From Hymenoscyphus infarciens (lineage: Eukaryota > Ascomycota > Leotiomycetes > Helotiales > Helotiaceae), in the NCBI GenBank assembly GCA_001414345.1, contig LLCB01000042.1, positions 62,001-126,000 on the forward strand: a stretch of 64,000 bases of DNA, read 5' to 3'. The notes beneath the pieces are model-generated. The model was not told the DNA's origin. It saw only the letters and a list, made by a program, of their open reading frames with translations, and did no database searches. Made by a program: the position numbers and the translations under genes. Below are positions 1-10,935 of this stretch, piece by piece (position 1 is the stretch's first letter; each line of letters begins with the position of its first letter).

Positions 1-1
1 T

Positions 2-406
2 CTAACTGTAGGTCTTGGCCCTGTCAGCTGTGAAATAGGCGATACAATCTGCTCCATTCAAGGAGACCAAGAACTCCTCGTCGCAGCCTCTTTCGACGAG
101 AAACCTGACCTCTCGAAATTTGAAGGAGTAGATGCACATTTCAAGGGTATGATTTACCATCTGGATTCCGTACAGACACTTCAATGGCGTGTAAGAGTTT
201 TACTCGTCAATACTGTGCTTATACCGGATTATTTTCAACGACCAGTGTTTGGAGATCATCCTTATGGGGATAGGAAAAGGGATTGCAGGTTTGATGAGTG
301 GATGAAGCCTGGTGCGAAGACAGGGCTGACTTTGCCGGGGTTGTTCGAGACGGTGATGGTGAAGGGGAAGGTGATTTATTTGAACTTGTTGAGGAGGGGA
401 TTTTAG
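2..406 (+). CDS. C-terminal part of an uncharacterised protein (5' end outside window)
   Basis: An open frame enters from the left edge and stops at TAG 404-406, giving about 134 residues. The first methionine in the window (149) sits inside the frame, so the true start lies upstream. The segment begins with LTVGLGPVSCEIGDTICSI, a glycine-rich stretch ending in GD-x-IC. That resembles the C-terminal part of many fungal HET-domain proteins, where a G-x-GD-x-[IV]-C motif is followed by a statement of range such as LR. The following 80 residues do not continue that pattern clearly. No transmembrane segment is seen. The HET relationship is a weak inference; otherwise the function is unknown. Confidence 0.55.
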   Translation, partial: LTVGLGPVSCEIGDTICSIQGDQELLVAASFDEKPDLSKFEGVDAHFKGMIYHLDSVQTLQWRVRVLLVNTVLIPDYFQRPVFGDHPYGDRKRDCRFDEWMKPGAKTGLTLPGLFETVMVKGKVIYLNLLRRGF

Positions 407-1352
407 GTTTGGCTTTCTATTTTGGCAGGATGTCTTAAACTGAGAGTAATATCTCTGTGGTACCTACCAGCTTTTGTCTAAGAATGGTTTCGATTCATTC
501 CAGTTATTATCAGGCGGTTATAACCTCAGCCGGTCCGATGCCCAGTAGGGAGTATTTAACCCCTCTCTCCTAAACGACTGTCTATTCAGAGTTGCGTTTC
601 AATTGGAGTTAAAAGGCTGGGATTACACGAATTCTTTGTCACGTGTTCACGACGTTTGGGTTTTGGGTGGAATCTGGAGTGTTGAAAGTCGTCTTTACGA
701 AATGATGCTGCTGAGTATTGAATATTCGTTCCGTCTATTGGTTCTCCTGCGATTTTTCGTATGGTTTCATTTGCTTTTTCTTCATCATCCACTTATCGAA
801 CTCTTGTTGTGATGTCTAGCGGCTTCCCCATGACCTTTTTCTTGGAAATGCATGTGTTTTCCATCCAGCCCGATGAGAAAATTGTTGATCACTGCTGCAC
901 ACATATCTTGGTGCCTGAAGCACTCTCTTCAGAACGTGGTTCTTTCCTTCTTGTTATTCTATTCTAGCGAATCGTTATCCACCTGGGAACCACGTTTTAT
1001 ATCACGTGTGTCTTACATCAAGCTTTCGTTCTTCCTCGACCGGTTTTGGTGACCGGATGTCAAGAGACACAGTCATTGTTTGGAACAGTCATACTGTAGG
1101 AATATCAGCTTGTGAAGTCACTGGGTTAATAAGTCAGGTTTAGACTGACTTAGTTTCACAATATCTGAACACGCACCCATGTAAGTCGTGACTCCACGGC
1201 GTGTATTTTAATGATAGATAAGGTACGCTATAAATTTGAAGGCCCGATAAGTATTTTTTCTCACAGCTGCGTTTTTGGAATTTTGATACTTACGTTTTCT
1301 ATTTCTCCTTCTTCGTCTTTCCTACCATTCTATCTACGCCATACCCCACAAC
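407..1352. other. Intergenic, no gene seen
   Basis: All frames are short and none resembles a known family. The segment separates two plus-strand genes and should hold the 3' end of the first and the promoter of the lipase gene. The last 40 bases before the lipase ATG are pyrimidine-rich (TTTCTATTTCTCCTTCTTC), common just upstream of fungal start codons. Confidence 0.5.
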
Positions 1353-2775
1353 ATGGATTCTACAGAAGATACCCCACAAGATACCCACCACCTATGCGTC
1401 CTCGTCCATGGGTAACTGGACCATTTCACTCCTGTTCGGGGAAAAAGGAACTAATGTCATCCAGATTCTGGGGAAGTCCCAAAGACCTCCAAGTAATGGC
1501 TCAAACTCTCCAAAATAAAGATCCAACCCTCCACATCCTAATAGCAAAATCCAACAGTGGAAACCTCACCTACGACGGAATCGACATTGGCGGCGAGCGA
1601 ATCTGTAAAGAGATAGAAGAAGAGATTGCAAAGCTATCTGAGGAAGGAAAAGTGATAACAAAATTATCACTAGTAGGGTACTCGCTTGGAGGACTTATAG
1701 CTCGATATACAGCCGGTCTTTTGTATAGCAAGGGATTCTTCAAAACCATCCAACCTATGGTATGAAATCCTTTCTCAAACTTTGTAATTTCATCTGGGAT
1801 ATAGCTGAATGAAAACAGAATTTCACAACCTTCGTCTCACCCCACCTCGGCGTCAGAGCCCCATTGAAAGGCTGGCAAAACGCCCTCTGGAACGTCTTTG
1901 GTGCCCGTACCCTTCTAACATCCGGTTGGCAACTCTTCATGATCGATAAATTTCGCGACACCGGTCGTCCTCTCCTGGAAATCCTCTCTGATCCAAATTC
2001 GATCTTCATCAAAGGACTTTCCCAATTTCATCGTCGATCCTTGTACACCAATATCCTGAACGATCGAAGTGCTGTGTATTATACTACGAGTATCTCAGCA
2101 ACGGATCCTTTTGTGAATTTGGAGAATTTGGATGTTAGGTACTTGGAAGGGTATGGAGACATAATCTTGGACCCGAAAACTCCCTTCGAAGAACCAGAAG
2201 TACCACCCTTACCACTCTCAACCCGTCTCGTTCAGAGAACCAAACTTGGACTTCTCAAACTACCCTTCCTGGTAGCTTTCATCGCCTACATCCCCATCGG
2301 AATCCTAGAACTGGTCTTCAACAGCACCCTCAGCGCGATCCAATCCTTCCAACGGATAAAAGACTACGAACAGAGACGAGAGCCAAATTACTACCGCGTT
2401 CCCTTCATTCAAGGCGCGCTGGAGGATGTCTATCAAAACCTCAACAACGCCCAAAGTCATGAATATCTATCTCCCTACCTCATCTCCCTTTCGCATTCAT
2501 CCTCGGGATTGTCATCAACCTCGCCGGAAGAAGCATCCACAATATCATCGCTCTATCTCTCTCCCTCCCAACCAGATGGAAAAATCCTCGCGCTTACTCC
2601 TTCCCAGTTCCAAATGATCGACTCCCTAAACAACCTAGGATGGCGAAAATACCACGTCCTCATACGGAAAGCGAAACATAGCCATGCTGCTATTATTGTT
2701 CGAACCGACAAGCCGAGTTTTGACGATGGGAGAGTGGTTTTGAGACATTGGGTTGAGGAGGAGTTTGCTTTTTGA
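1353..2775 (+). CDS. DUF676-family serine esterase/lipase (LPL1/ROG1-like)
   Basis: I read three exons: 1353-1411, 1465-1759 and 1819-2775, giving 436 aa. Both introns (53 and 59 nt) have GT-AG ends, the first with a CTAAT branch site, and splicing keeps a continuous frame. The protein shows the alpha/beta-hydrolase pattern of DUF676 lipases: an oxyanion-side VLVHGFWG at residues 16-23, the nucleophile elbow GYSLGG with Ser93, and FVSPHLGVR at about 123-131. A hydrophobic stretch at about 263-285 (LPFLVAFIAYIPIGILELVF) suggests membrane association, as in yeast Lpl1, a lipid-droplet phospholipase. The family hydrolyses acyl esters of phospholipids or neutral lipids; the exact substrate here is inferred. 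The start was chosen because only ATG 1353 gives the complete HGFWG motif. An unspliced reading from 1211 loses it. Confidence 0.9.
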
Positions 2776-3839
2776 GATATTACGGGGGGAGGCTCTCTTT
2801 GGAAGTTGGACGGGCGTTTTGAAGAGCTTGACTTTTAGTTTGGAGTTTGGGAACTTATTTTAGTACCGTTGGGAGTTAATTGAAAGATGAGTTTAGATAC
2901 CCATGAGTTTACTTGGAGACTGGTCCGGAGTAAATTTCTTAAATTTTGTTTTTGGGAACTCTGTCTTGGATAGCTGGATTGTTTACTTGGTTCTTCATTT
3001 AGGTATGTGTTATGCCTTGAAGAGAGTCGAGAAAATTCATGAAGCAAAACGTGGCGGGGACGGGGATGAAAAAAGTATCGGTGTTTCCTCCTGCGCACCA
3101 TCGTCACTACCATAGTCTCTCTTAGAAAAATACCAAAAAAATCTAGAATAACTCTGTGATTATTGAGTAGAAACACAATAAACCTGTATCTCTTTCAATG
3201 ACTATGTAGTGGTTTCTTATAGACTTTAAGACTACGTTTCGGGGGAACACATTCCAGCGCTTTTTTTGTTCCTGCAGAGCTTAGGACAAAATAGCAATAG
3301 TTATATTCAAAAGTAATCAGGAAAAATATAGCCCCAAAATCTAAAATAAATCTTAGATAGCTGATAACAATAGAATGAAGTTGCATCTACTTTGATTTCG
3401 CTGTGGTTTGTTCCCATGTTTAAGCCAGTTTTTCAGAGGCACGGAGTACAAGATGGGATGTTTTTTTTCCCGTGCCGGTAGAATCGACCAAGTTACTAGC
3501 AATAGAAGTTAGAATGGTTGCGATTACAATGTAGAGACTGGAGATCAAAGAAAATGCTAGTAGAAAAGTGAAATTAAAGACGGGCGAAAGCCATCGCAAA
3601 ATGACACAACTTGATTCTTTTGGAATTTCATCCGTCCTCGTAAAATACAAATTAGAATCGTAAATATCACTTCCGCTAAAACAATAATTAGTTGAGCACA
3701 GCTGGCTTTTGGCCGACTGGCAGCTTACTCAACGAACGACAGCTTACTCTCAAAAACATGGCGGGGAAACTGGACCCTGCTAAGTTATTGGCAAGCCAGG
3801 ATCCATGGAGACTGAAGATGATTTTGTGAGCGTGAGTTC
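2776..3839. other. Intergenic, no convincing gene
   Basis: Short frames occur on both strands (for example minus 2835-3176 and 3420-3650) but have low-complexity or atypical composition, no recognised motif and no intron logic. A plus-strand ATG at 3754 opens a 23-codon frame (start MAGKLDPAKLLASQDPW) that could be a first exon of the next locus, but I could not connect it. Confidence 0.45.
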
Positions 3840-4517
3840 TTGGTAGAAAAAGGCGCTAGCGCTATGCAGACTTTTAACGCCTGGAAGCAATATTTACAAG
3901 AATTCACCAGCCCGTCAATCATCGTCACTTCCAGGTTCCTCTTCAACGGTCGCATGCAGCTTTGGGCAGGCGCAAACGACACACCCCCACAATTCGTCCT
4001 ATTGCGGAATAGCGCCAAGCTCAGTCCACCTCTTGTCTTTCGAGCTCTCCGCAACAGCTCCAATCCTCCTCCGTCATTCACGAACAAACCCTCCGTCAAC
4101 GAAGCATACCGCATTGTCCTGCACTCGATTCTGGTTACGAATCCCCTCATTCAATATTGTAAGTGCTGTCCAATTTCCTTTTCTTTCTTCATCCTGCAAG
4201 AGCGTCGAGCACGCGAGCATCGGAGCAAACTCGAGGTGGGCAGATCGCGGAGCAAGTTGGGCAGGTTGATTAATCGCTCATACTCTAGTCGAGCAATTGC
4301 ACAAGAACTGAACAAAGAAGGAGGAGAAATCAGTGTTTTATTGAGCTCTATCTACCTTCAGTTTCATGGGGGAATTATTTTGCTTTTCCTTGTTCAACTA
4401 TACCTCGTACAGTTCCCGCCGTCAATTTCCGTTCATCTGATCAGTGGTGGCATGTTTGAGCTCAAAGGCTCATGGGTATCAACAGCAGAACTCAACGAAA
4501 TTCCTCGCTTCAATTGA
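3840..4517 (+). CDS. Possible CDS or long 5' leader, unrecognised
   Basis: A 225-codon frame is open here, but I do not recognise the product and the composition shifts along it. The first 100 residues are ordinary. From about 4158 a good donor (GTAAGTGCTG) and several AG acceptors (such as CCTGCAAG, near 4200, and TACTCTAG, near 4290) suggest that introns interrupt the real message. Residues 180-200 are very hydrophobic only because this is probably intron sequence. The region may equally be the transcribed leader of the small membrane protein that starts at 4770. Treat it as unresolved. Confidence 0.25.
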   Translation: MVEKGASAMQTFNAWKQYLQEFTSPSIIVTSRFLFNGRMQLWAGANDTPPQFVLLRNSAKLSPPLVFRALRNSSNPPPSFTNKPSVNEAYRIVLHSILVTNPLIQYCKCCPISFSFFILQERRAREHRSKLEVGRSRSKLGRLINRSYSSRAIAQELNKEGGEISVLLSSIYLQFHGGIILLFLVQLYLVQFPPSISVHLISGGMFELKGSWVSTAELNEIPRFN

Positions 4518-4769
4518 TCTTCGTTCGGTCTTTGATAACATCTTGACAGGTACGGCTTTCCTTTCATTCCATTTCCTTGGATTTCCCCACACATTTGACC
4601 TGAAGATGCGGGGTCTGGGATTCTCAGCTATTCGGAACCTTTGTCCACAACCTGGATCCTTTCTTTAAGGACCTAGATTTTGATTCAATTGAAACTAGTT
4701 GAAGTGCTGCCAAAAGTGCTACTTTTCTCAAGAATAGATATACTAACCATCATGCGTCATACAGTCAAA

Positions 4770-4970
4770 ATGGCACCAACCTCTTCCCTCCAACTCCGCG
4801 ATGCCGTCCACCAATTCACCAAGCGAGAAAAGAACTGGGCCCAGCGAGAAGTAGGAGTCGTCGTCGTCTTCTGCATCGTCTTTATCGTCGCAACCGGCCT
4901 CATCGGACTCGCCATCTCTCGCGCAATTTCGCGCAAGCGTCTTCGAAATGCCTCCCGATCTGCCGTCTAA
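4770..4970 (+). CDS. Small single-pass membrane protein, 66 aa
   Basis: ATG 4770 sits in a good context (AAAATGG) and opens a 66-residue protein. Residues 1-26 are polar and charged (ends KREKNWAQRE), residues 28-50 form one strongly hydrophobic helix (VGVVVVFCIVFIVATGLIGL), and the tail is short and basic (SRKRLRNASRSAV). The basic tail predicts a cytosolic or matrix-facing C-terminus. Codon choice is C-ending in the conserved-looking part, unlike the flanks, which supports real coding. I do not know the function. Short proteins with this layout are often organelle-membrane subunits or assembly factors, but nothing here decides that. The upstream in-frame ATGs at 4680 and 4752 lengthen the protein by non-conserved-looking sequence and were not chosen. 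Confidence 0.6.
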   Translation: MAPTSSLQLRDAVHQFTKREKNWAQREVGVVVVFCIVFIVATGLIGLAISRAISRKRLRNASRSAV

Positions 4971-5799
4971 ACAATGAAAATACATACGATACCCAAAACA
5001 CACACGAGCGGAGTAATATTGGTCATGGAAGAATAAAGGGATTTGCCGCTCGCTTTTTGCTGTACAAAGATACAATTTTCTGGCGTACATTGGGAGACTT
5101 GACCTGACTATCTACGGATGTGGAGGTAGCAAGGAAGGAATGGTCGATTGGGACGGACATGGTGTTGGGATTGATGATGTCTTTTACTTTTTTTACTTTA
5201 ATTCCCCCAAATCGAGACGGGCATACGTGTCTAGGCGACAGCGCCAAATTATAATGATATAATCCTGGCCAGCTTGCAGATTCTGCAAGTATGATTCGAA
5301 ACGCCAGGTATATATTCGTGAATTGTTTCGTTTTTTCCTGGCCAGTCTGAAAATTGCAGCTCCGAGTAGCCCCGTCTCGCTACCGTTCCTGTCTTTTGTT
5401 TCCAAGCACTATCTCTCTCTACAATTTCATATTGACTCCCGTTCCCAGAAACCGGACCACTTCTTGAGTTGAGTTTAGTTTAACGCTTTACTTTCCTCCT
5501 TCCCACTATGATCACACTCTACAAGCCCCAAACAGTCCAGCTAGAACTGGTGTCGGTAGTACGCATTCCAAGCCAGCGCAGCAGAGGGCGCTTCTTGTGC
5601 ATCCATCTTTTTGGAGGGATTGTGTCAAGCGGAGACTTCTCATGATGGAGGATATGAGAGACGAGGGTTGGGGTTGGGGTTGGGGTACGTACAGCCTGAT
5701 GGTTTACATGGTCCGATTGCTTACTGTGGAAAACTGCTGGGGGGATTGTTAGGGTTACTTCCTCTGATTGTTTTTGGGGAAGGGTGGTTAGGTTAGGTC

Positions 5800-5866
5800 G
5801 AGGGAGTGAGAGTGAGGGAGTGAGAGTGAGGGAGTGAGAGTGAGGGAGTTAGAGTTAGAGTGAGAG
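5800..5866. repeat. Minisatellite, about 14-bp unit
   Basis: The unit AGGGAGTGAGAGTG is repeated about four times with slight decay (last copies read TTAGAGTTAGAG). It is likely to vary in copy number between strains. Confidence 0.85.
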
Positions 5867-6000
5867 GTGGGGCTATCGGGCTGAATGGGTACGTACATCT
5901 GGGAAGAACTTAGTGAGGTAAGGTACTTATATTTTCGATGTTAAAGAATAGATGATAGAATCCTTGATATATGCTTTTTCTTTAGTAATAGACTATGGTT

Positions 6001-6022
6001 ATATATATATATATATATATAT
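6001..6022. repeat. (AT)n microsatellite
   Basis: Eleven uninterrupted AT dinucleotides. Confidence 0.95.
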
Positions 6023-6114
6023 CTTCGTGTATATCTCCCGAAATAGAAATAGAAATAGAAACGCCGATTCTTATTCATTCTTATTCTCATTCTTTCTTCC
6101 CTCCACCGACCTCG

Positions 6115-6170
6115 GATAAAAGATAAAAGATAAAAGAGAAAAGATAAAAGAGAAAAGATAAAAGATAAAG
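6115..6170. repeat. GATAAAA/GAGAAAA tandem repeat
   Basis: Six or more head-to-tail copies of a 7-8 bp unit alternating GATAAAA and GAGAAAA. Confidence 0.9.
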
Positions 6171-6780
6171 TCAGTCCTCGAAGCCCTCACACGAAACCTC
6201 AGACAAAAGTAGGAAGTAAGACTTTCCCTTAACGCCTCTAGGCCTTCTCAAATCTTGTTGCTATAGCTTAAGGGCGTGGAAGGGGAAGAGGGGTGGGTGG
6301 TTATCTGGTTATCTAATCCTCTGATCCTCCCTCCCTCTATTATGCGGGAGCTACTGTACCTATACTAGGTGGATTCTCGTTATATAATCTGGGAACTTGC
6401 AGGTCTTCAGGTTGGTTTTTGCATTTTCCGCAATCGTATTGGGATTGCAGGGTCTAGGGATGCTATATGTTTTCGTGTTGTGACGGGTCGTGAAATTTTT
6501 GTTGAAATAGGTTGTTTATGGTGTTGCCGCTCGCCTCACTTTTCACTTGTACCCGACTGAATTCAGTCCGTTAACCGACTTTTCTGGTGCACAAGATACT
6601 TTAGGTTGGTCGGTTGAATGCATCTCCTCCTCCTCCAAGTCAACATAACATGTAAGAGGCACAGGAGCAAGTGAAATATTGTTAAAGACAAACGTCCTCT
6701 CATCATACAAGGTCTATTACGTAAATATATGTACAGCAAGCAAAAATAATACTTGCAACTACACAACCCCCACCCCAGCC

Positions 6781-7830
6781 CTAAAACAACGCTCCTCCTA
6801 ACATCGCACCCCCAACCAAACCCCCCATAAGAGGCAACCCCATCCCCCCACCATACCCGTACCCAGGCCGTCTCCCATACTCAGGCCGTCCTCCATACCC
6901 CATGCCCGGCCTCATCGCCATCCCGCCAACCATTGGAGGACCACCCCATCCATATCCCGTGCCTCCATACCCCAAAGCTCCCGGGTATCCCCCATTCATA
7001 CCACCATAAGCCATCCCACCACCTCCATTACTCGGGGGATCGATATAAACCCCCTTGCCCTCCTTATTCTTACCAAGATATTGGGGCTGTCCAGTCTCGA
7101 TAGCTTTCACCATCGCAGCTCTTATGACACGATGTCGTTCGTAGGCAGCTTGTTCCTCTCGTGCGCGTTGTTGACGGGAGGACTCGCGTTCGGTGTGGGT
7201 TGAGGATGTGAGTTTATCTTTCATTTTCCTTGTATACTTCTTTACACCCGTGGGTTTGTCCTCCCCAGATTGTCGAGGTGGTAGTTGATGCTCTGTATCC
7301 GAATCTTCACCACTTGTTTCGGCGTTTATATCGGCATGACTCGGTACCTCGTGGAGATTCTCAATACGGGAACGCTCGGAGGGAGAGACGGAGGACATGT
7401 ATTCATCATCGTCGTAGGGGTGGTGCCAGATTGGGCGGGGAGGGGAAGCGGTGGTGTCGATGAAGAATTGGTGGGCGGTTTGGGGATCGAATTGGCGGAT
7501 CCAACCTTGGGGGAGGGAGCGTGCTTCGTCTTCCACTGGAAGGTGTTAGGATGTGTTTTGCGGTTGGGTTAGGGGATGGTGGGGTGATGAAGAGGAAGGA
7601 TAGGAGTTGAAGAAGGGGAATATAGAGAATGGGGAATTACTGCTTCGACGAGCGGAGGGGGGGATTCCATTGCGGAATCTTTGGTGGTTTGGGACTTGGA
7701 GGTTGGAGGGGTTTTGCGCGGGAGCTTGTGATGATGTGTTTGTTGATTGAGGGGGGTTTTGAGTATATGGTGGTGGTGGATCTGATGCTCCTGGGAGGGG
7801 AGGATCAGAGGGCGAGGTTGGCATGACCAT
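6781..7830 (-). CDS. WW-domain protein with glycine-rich tail
   Basis: I read two exons, 7830-7641 and 7535-6781 (314 aa). The 105-nt intron has donor GTAATT and acceptor CTTCCAG, a CTAAC branch site, and removes an in-frame TAA. The splice creates an ATG codon at the junction and fuses a proline/serine-rich N-terminus (PPPPYT, a possible WW ligand itself) to a WW domain at about residues 71-104, with the two signature tryptophans W75 and W100 followed by HHP. After a charged, probably helical middle comes a Gly/Tyr/Met-rich tail ending GGLVGGAMLGGALF. The same order is found in yeast Wwm1, a WW protein that binds the metacaspase, so that is the closest named comparison. WW domains bind proline-rich peptides; partner and role here are unknown. 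Start 7830 has AAAATGG context. Confidence 0.82.
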
Positions 7831-8068
7831 TTTGCTGTTGATACTCTTGATTGTCGTTTCGTTTCGTTGTAGTATGTTTCTTCCGTGTTCCTTCTTGAGT
7901 GTCTGTTGTTTTGATGTTGATAATATGCCCAGCAGAACAAACAACGAAATTCGCCTCTGACATAGCTCGGTTCCCCTCCTGACGTCACTCCCTCTAGTTT
8001 CACTCCTCTAGTTTCACTCCTCTAGTTTCACTAGAGTCTAGAAGTAGCTCAACTCAGCCCATGTGAAA

Positions 8069-8284
8069 TCATCGTACTCGTACTCGTAGCTCCGGGTTTA
8101 TTGTTGGCAAAGGCCCTGCCATCAACACCGTCGTATGAAGTGGTTTCTCATGGGGTCTGACGGCGTATAAAAATAAATCCTCGATTTCTTCATCGGTGGG
8201 ACAGGTATGCCGGGGATTTGAGACCGGAGGATGGCCCAGGACACCCACGACGAGGAGCATTGCGCAGAGAAAGGAGAAACGCAT
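8069..8284 (-). CDS. Small predicted secreted protein, 71 aa
   Basis: The frame from the ATG at 8284 encodes MRFSFLCAMLLVVGVLG, a classic signal peptide with likely cleavage near residue 17 (VLG-HP), followed by about 54 mature residues. An ATG seven codons upstream (8305) would prepend MIQYLLK and weaken the signal shape. The mature part has one cysteine (C28), an acidic patch (DEEIED) and a basic end (RVRVR). No family is recognised. Size and secretion signal would fit a small secreted, effector-like protein, but a single cysteine makes a disulfide-stabilised fold unlikely. It could also be the first exon of a longer gene. Confidence 0.5.
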   Translation of the reverse strand: MRFSFLCAMLLVVGVLGHPPVSNPRHTCPTDEEIEDLFLYAVRPHEKPLHTTVLMAGPLPTINPELRVRVR

Positions 8285-9039
8285 CTTGAGTAGGTATTGG
8301 ATCAAAGCAGACAGACGATTCTCGCGAAAGCAATTGACGGGTTTTCAAGGTTAGAAAGAGGAAAAAACGAGGTTGAAAGGGAAGCGCCAGGGACACAAGG
8401 AATAGGTAGGAAAACCACTGGGCACTCAATATAACTCACTCGTCGTCTTGCAACGGATTCTTGAAGCGCAAAAGCGCCATGAAATGAAATGACGATTTCC
8501 GGCTCTCGATGCCACTGGTTTTTGCACGTGGGCTTGGCGACGGCGACCCCATTTCCGGTATCTTTTCCAGATCACCTGCAACAATAGAAGCAACTTCTCA
8601 TTGGCATTGGCATTGTTGAGGAGAAAAAGACAATGAATGGGTTGTCTGGAGAAGAGTTCCTCCACCCCCCCTATCTCAGACGAAAGTGGAGACCTGGGAA
8701 TGAGGAAACCGATTAGTCACGTGTACCTATGAACTCATTTCATAGAGATATCTCTGAAAGTGTATTAGGTTTAAAAAGGCCCGTAACAGGTGTGTGTGCG
8801 TTTTTGATTCTATTACGCGGGAGTTCTTGCTGTTGATACTTAATAGGGGGGGAGGTTTGTTGGAGAGCATAACCACCACTTTGTTTTCTATTGGCCCCCA
8901 GATAGATAGTTACACAATCTTATGCCATGTGATCAGTAACAGTGTTAGGTAGTCGACACCCCGCTCTTCCTCCTCCTTCATCATTCCATGTCATACTCTT
9001 ATATCCAAATTCTGTCAAACACTTCACCATATCGCGACC
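8285..9039. other. Divergent intergenic region
   Basis: It lies between the minus-strand secreted-protein gene and the plus-strand HET gene, so it should hold both promoters. Short frames here (such as minus 8426-8665) show no recognisable protein. A CACGTG E-box-like hexamer core occurs at about 8716-8721 (TCACGTGTA). Confidence 0.5.
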
Positions 9040-10935
9040 ATGTCATCTGGAAGCGACAGTACGACTGTTCCTGAAGCCCAACACGATGCCCATGTGCAAG
9101 GCTGTACTGAGGCTGATACCGAAGCATCAGATCCCACTTCACAAACCCCTCCGCTTTCGACACCGGGCCCTTCACCTTATCGAACACTTCAAGGCTCTGA
9201 GATCAGATTGCTTAAGATACTTCCCGGGAGCTGGGACGATCCTGTCAGCTGTGAGATTGTCCATGTATCACTGGACGACAAACCATACGTAGCCTTATCG
9301 TACGCTTGGGGAGATGCGAAAGTCACTCATCCTGTAACGGTGAATGGCCAAGAACTTTCCATTACAATGAATCTTTTCCACGGCTTGAGGCGCCTTCGAT
9401 ATGAGCTGTCCAAGGAGGACAAGAGTACCGATGAGAGTAGAAAGAAGGTAGAAGGCCTCAACCCCCCGACTACCGAGAAATTCATCCCACCAAAGCTGGA
9501 AGACCTCTACCTCTGGGTTGACGCCCTTTGCCTAAACCAGAACGATGAAGGCGAGAAAACCCAACAAATTCCTCGAATGGGGAATATTTTCACTTTTGCG
9601 GAGAGGGTCTATTGCTGGCTTGGCGAGAATGCCGATAATGAAAATGAAGATATAATTATAGCCATAGCCGCGGCGAATTCTTACCGCATGGATTATGAGT
9701 CTGGGCAAAAGCCCGAGTTCTCAGATGATGATCATGCTGCTATATCCCGAGGTCTTATTCGTTTGGCAGAGAGGGCATGGTTCGAAAGGGTTTGGGTAAT
9801 CCAGGAGGTTGCTCTTCCAACAAAGGTCCCCGTGCTTTTGGCCGGGGGATCGTGGTTGCGTATGGAGTCTCTGATTGATCTTCTTCTGTATTTGTATGAC
9901 CACAGAGCGGGGGGAGAGGTCTTCTCGGAGTTGCTCCCCTTAAGCTGGAGGAGGCTTTCTTCCTTCTGGAATTTACGTTATTGGCATCAAGATGGAGAAA
10001 GAGATACGGAGGTTCTCAGTCAAACCCCTTTACGAACTGCAGCCAAGATGAGTGATTTGTTGTCTCTAGTAGATTTGGGCGTTTTGGAGGCGACGCTTCA
10101 ACACGATCATATCTATGGGATTCTAGGTCTTTTCCGCGCGGGAGGACTGCCATATCAATTAATGCCAAATTATGATAATCCATTTGCTCAGGTCTACCAC
10201 GAATATGCAAAATATATCGTGGAGCATTCGAATGATCTGTCCATACTCTTTCGGGGAGAGAACATGCTGCAGGGGGTGCCGTCTTGGGTCCCAGATTTCC
10301 GATTCACAATTGTATACATTAGCCGTAGGGCGAAGGTGACCGGAAATCAACAACGTTTAGTTTCTTTTTCTCCAGACGGGAGTAAGATGCTTTTATTAGG
10401 CTGCGAAGTGGATCACTGCGAATATATCATTCCTCGAGTTTCGGACGATTACCCTTTCTCAGACGATTTGTTGGTTGCAAAGATCCGAGCATTCGATAAG
10501 TTAGTGTTCCAGATATCAGAAACCCATCATCGTTCGCCCAACGAAATACTCAAAAGCTGGTTTCTGTACCTAAATTCAGACGACCTATATGGCATCACAG
10601 CCGAAGAAGCTTTGCTTGGTTATAACTCGGTTCTTGACAGCGGGATGGTTGACCACACGCAAAACATATATCTTACCCAATTTCTAAAAAAATCGTTTAG
10701 GTACTCATTTATTGCTACGGCGGAAGGAGACTTGGGGAGGTTGCATAGATACGATTGTGATGCACAGCCGGGTGATATTCTCATTGCCTCTAGAGCACCA
10801 CAGTACCCTATTTTACTCCGACCCACAAACCAGGATGGGGAGTATAAATGGTTAGGGGCGTGTGAATTTGCGGCGTTTGAATACGGGGAAAGCCTGTTTG
10901 AGAACAGAGTTTTCAAAGAATTTGTGATTGTGTAA
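9040..10935 (+). CDS. HET-domain (heterokaryon incompatibility) protein, 631 aa
   Basis: A single uninterrupted exon starts in good context (GACCATGTC). The HET domain (PF06985) spans about residues 80-260 and its motif blocks are visible: YVALSYAWGD at 83-92, LWVDALCLNQND at 158-169 followed by the Q-x3-M-G-x-I-F block (residues 176-184), and the ERVWVIQEVAL block near 255. The C-terminal 370 residues are the usual variable HET tail, with a GI-like Y-x-GILGLFR segment near 360. HET domains trigger a cell-death reaction when genetically different hyphae fuse, and many genes of this class are orphans of unknown specificity. The N-terminal 45 residues are Ser/Thr/Pro-rich and likely disordered. 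No stop or frameshift is seen, so it appears intact. Confidence 0.93.
   Translation: MSSGSDSTTVPEAQHDAHVQGCTEADTEASDPTSQTPPLSTPGPSPYRTLQGSEIRLLKILPGSWDDPVSCEIVHVSLDDKPYVALSYAWGDAKVTHPVTVNGQELSITMNLFHGLRRLRYELSKEDKSTDESRKKVEGLNPPTTEKFIPPKLEDLYLWVDALCLNQNDEGEKTQQIPRMGNIFTFAERVYCWLGENADNENEDIIIAIAAANSYRMDYESGQKPEFSDDDHAAISRGLIRLAERAWFERVWVIQEVALPTKVPVLLAGGSWLRMESLIDLLLYLYDHRAGGEVFSELLPLSWRRLSSFWNLRYWHQDGERDTEVLSQTPLRTAAKMSDLLSLVDLGVLEATLQHDHIYGILGLFRAGGLPYQLMPNYDNPFAQVYHEYAKYIVEHSNDLSILFRGENMLQGVPSWVPDFRFTIVYISRRAKVTGNQQRLVSFSPDGSKMLLLGCEVDHCEYIIPRVSDDYPFSDDLLVAKIRAFDKLVFQISETHHRSPNEILKSWFLYLNSDDLYGITAEEALLGYNSVLDSGMVDHTQNIYLTQFLKKSFRYSFIATAEGDLGRLHRYDCDAQPGDILIASRAPQYPILLRPTNQDGEYKWLGACEFAAFEYGESLFENRVFKEFVIV

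Larger units (their letters stand above)
4971..6780. other. Long intergenic, rich in simple repeats
   Basis: This segment has no credible gene. It contains a GGGGTT-like run (about 5668-5690), a GAGGGAGTGAGAGT minisatellite, an (AT)n tract, AGAAAT repeats (6043-6060) and GATAAAA repeats, listed separately where long. Both flanking genes end into it (plus-strand gene on the left, minus-strand gene on the right), so it is a convergent 3' spacer, which may explain the relaxed composition. Confidence 0.6.

Noticed and set aside
3754..3825. Start MAGKLDPAKLLASQDPW as a first exon of complex I subunit NDUFB3
   Set aside because: The DPW is suggestive, but the expected following E-AWRY and FPG blocks are not found in any frame downstream.
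5665..5690. GGGGTT repeats resembling telomere sequence
   Set aside because: The unit is not TTAGGG, there are only three copies, and genes continue on both sides.
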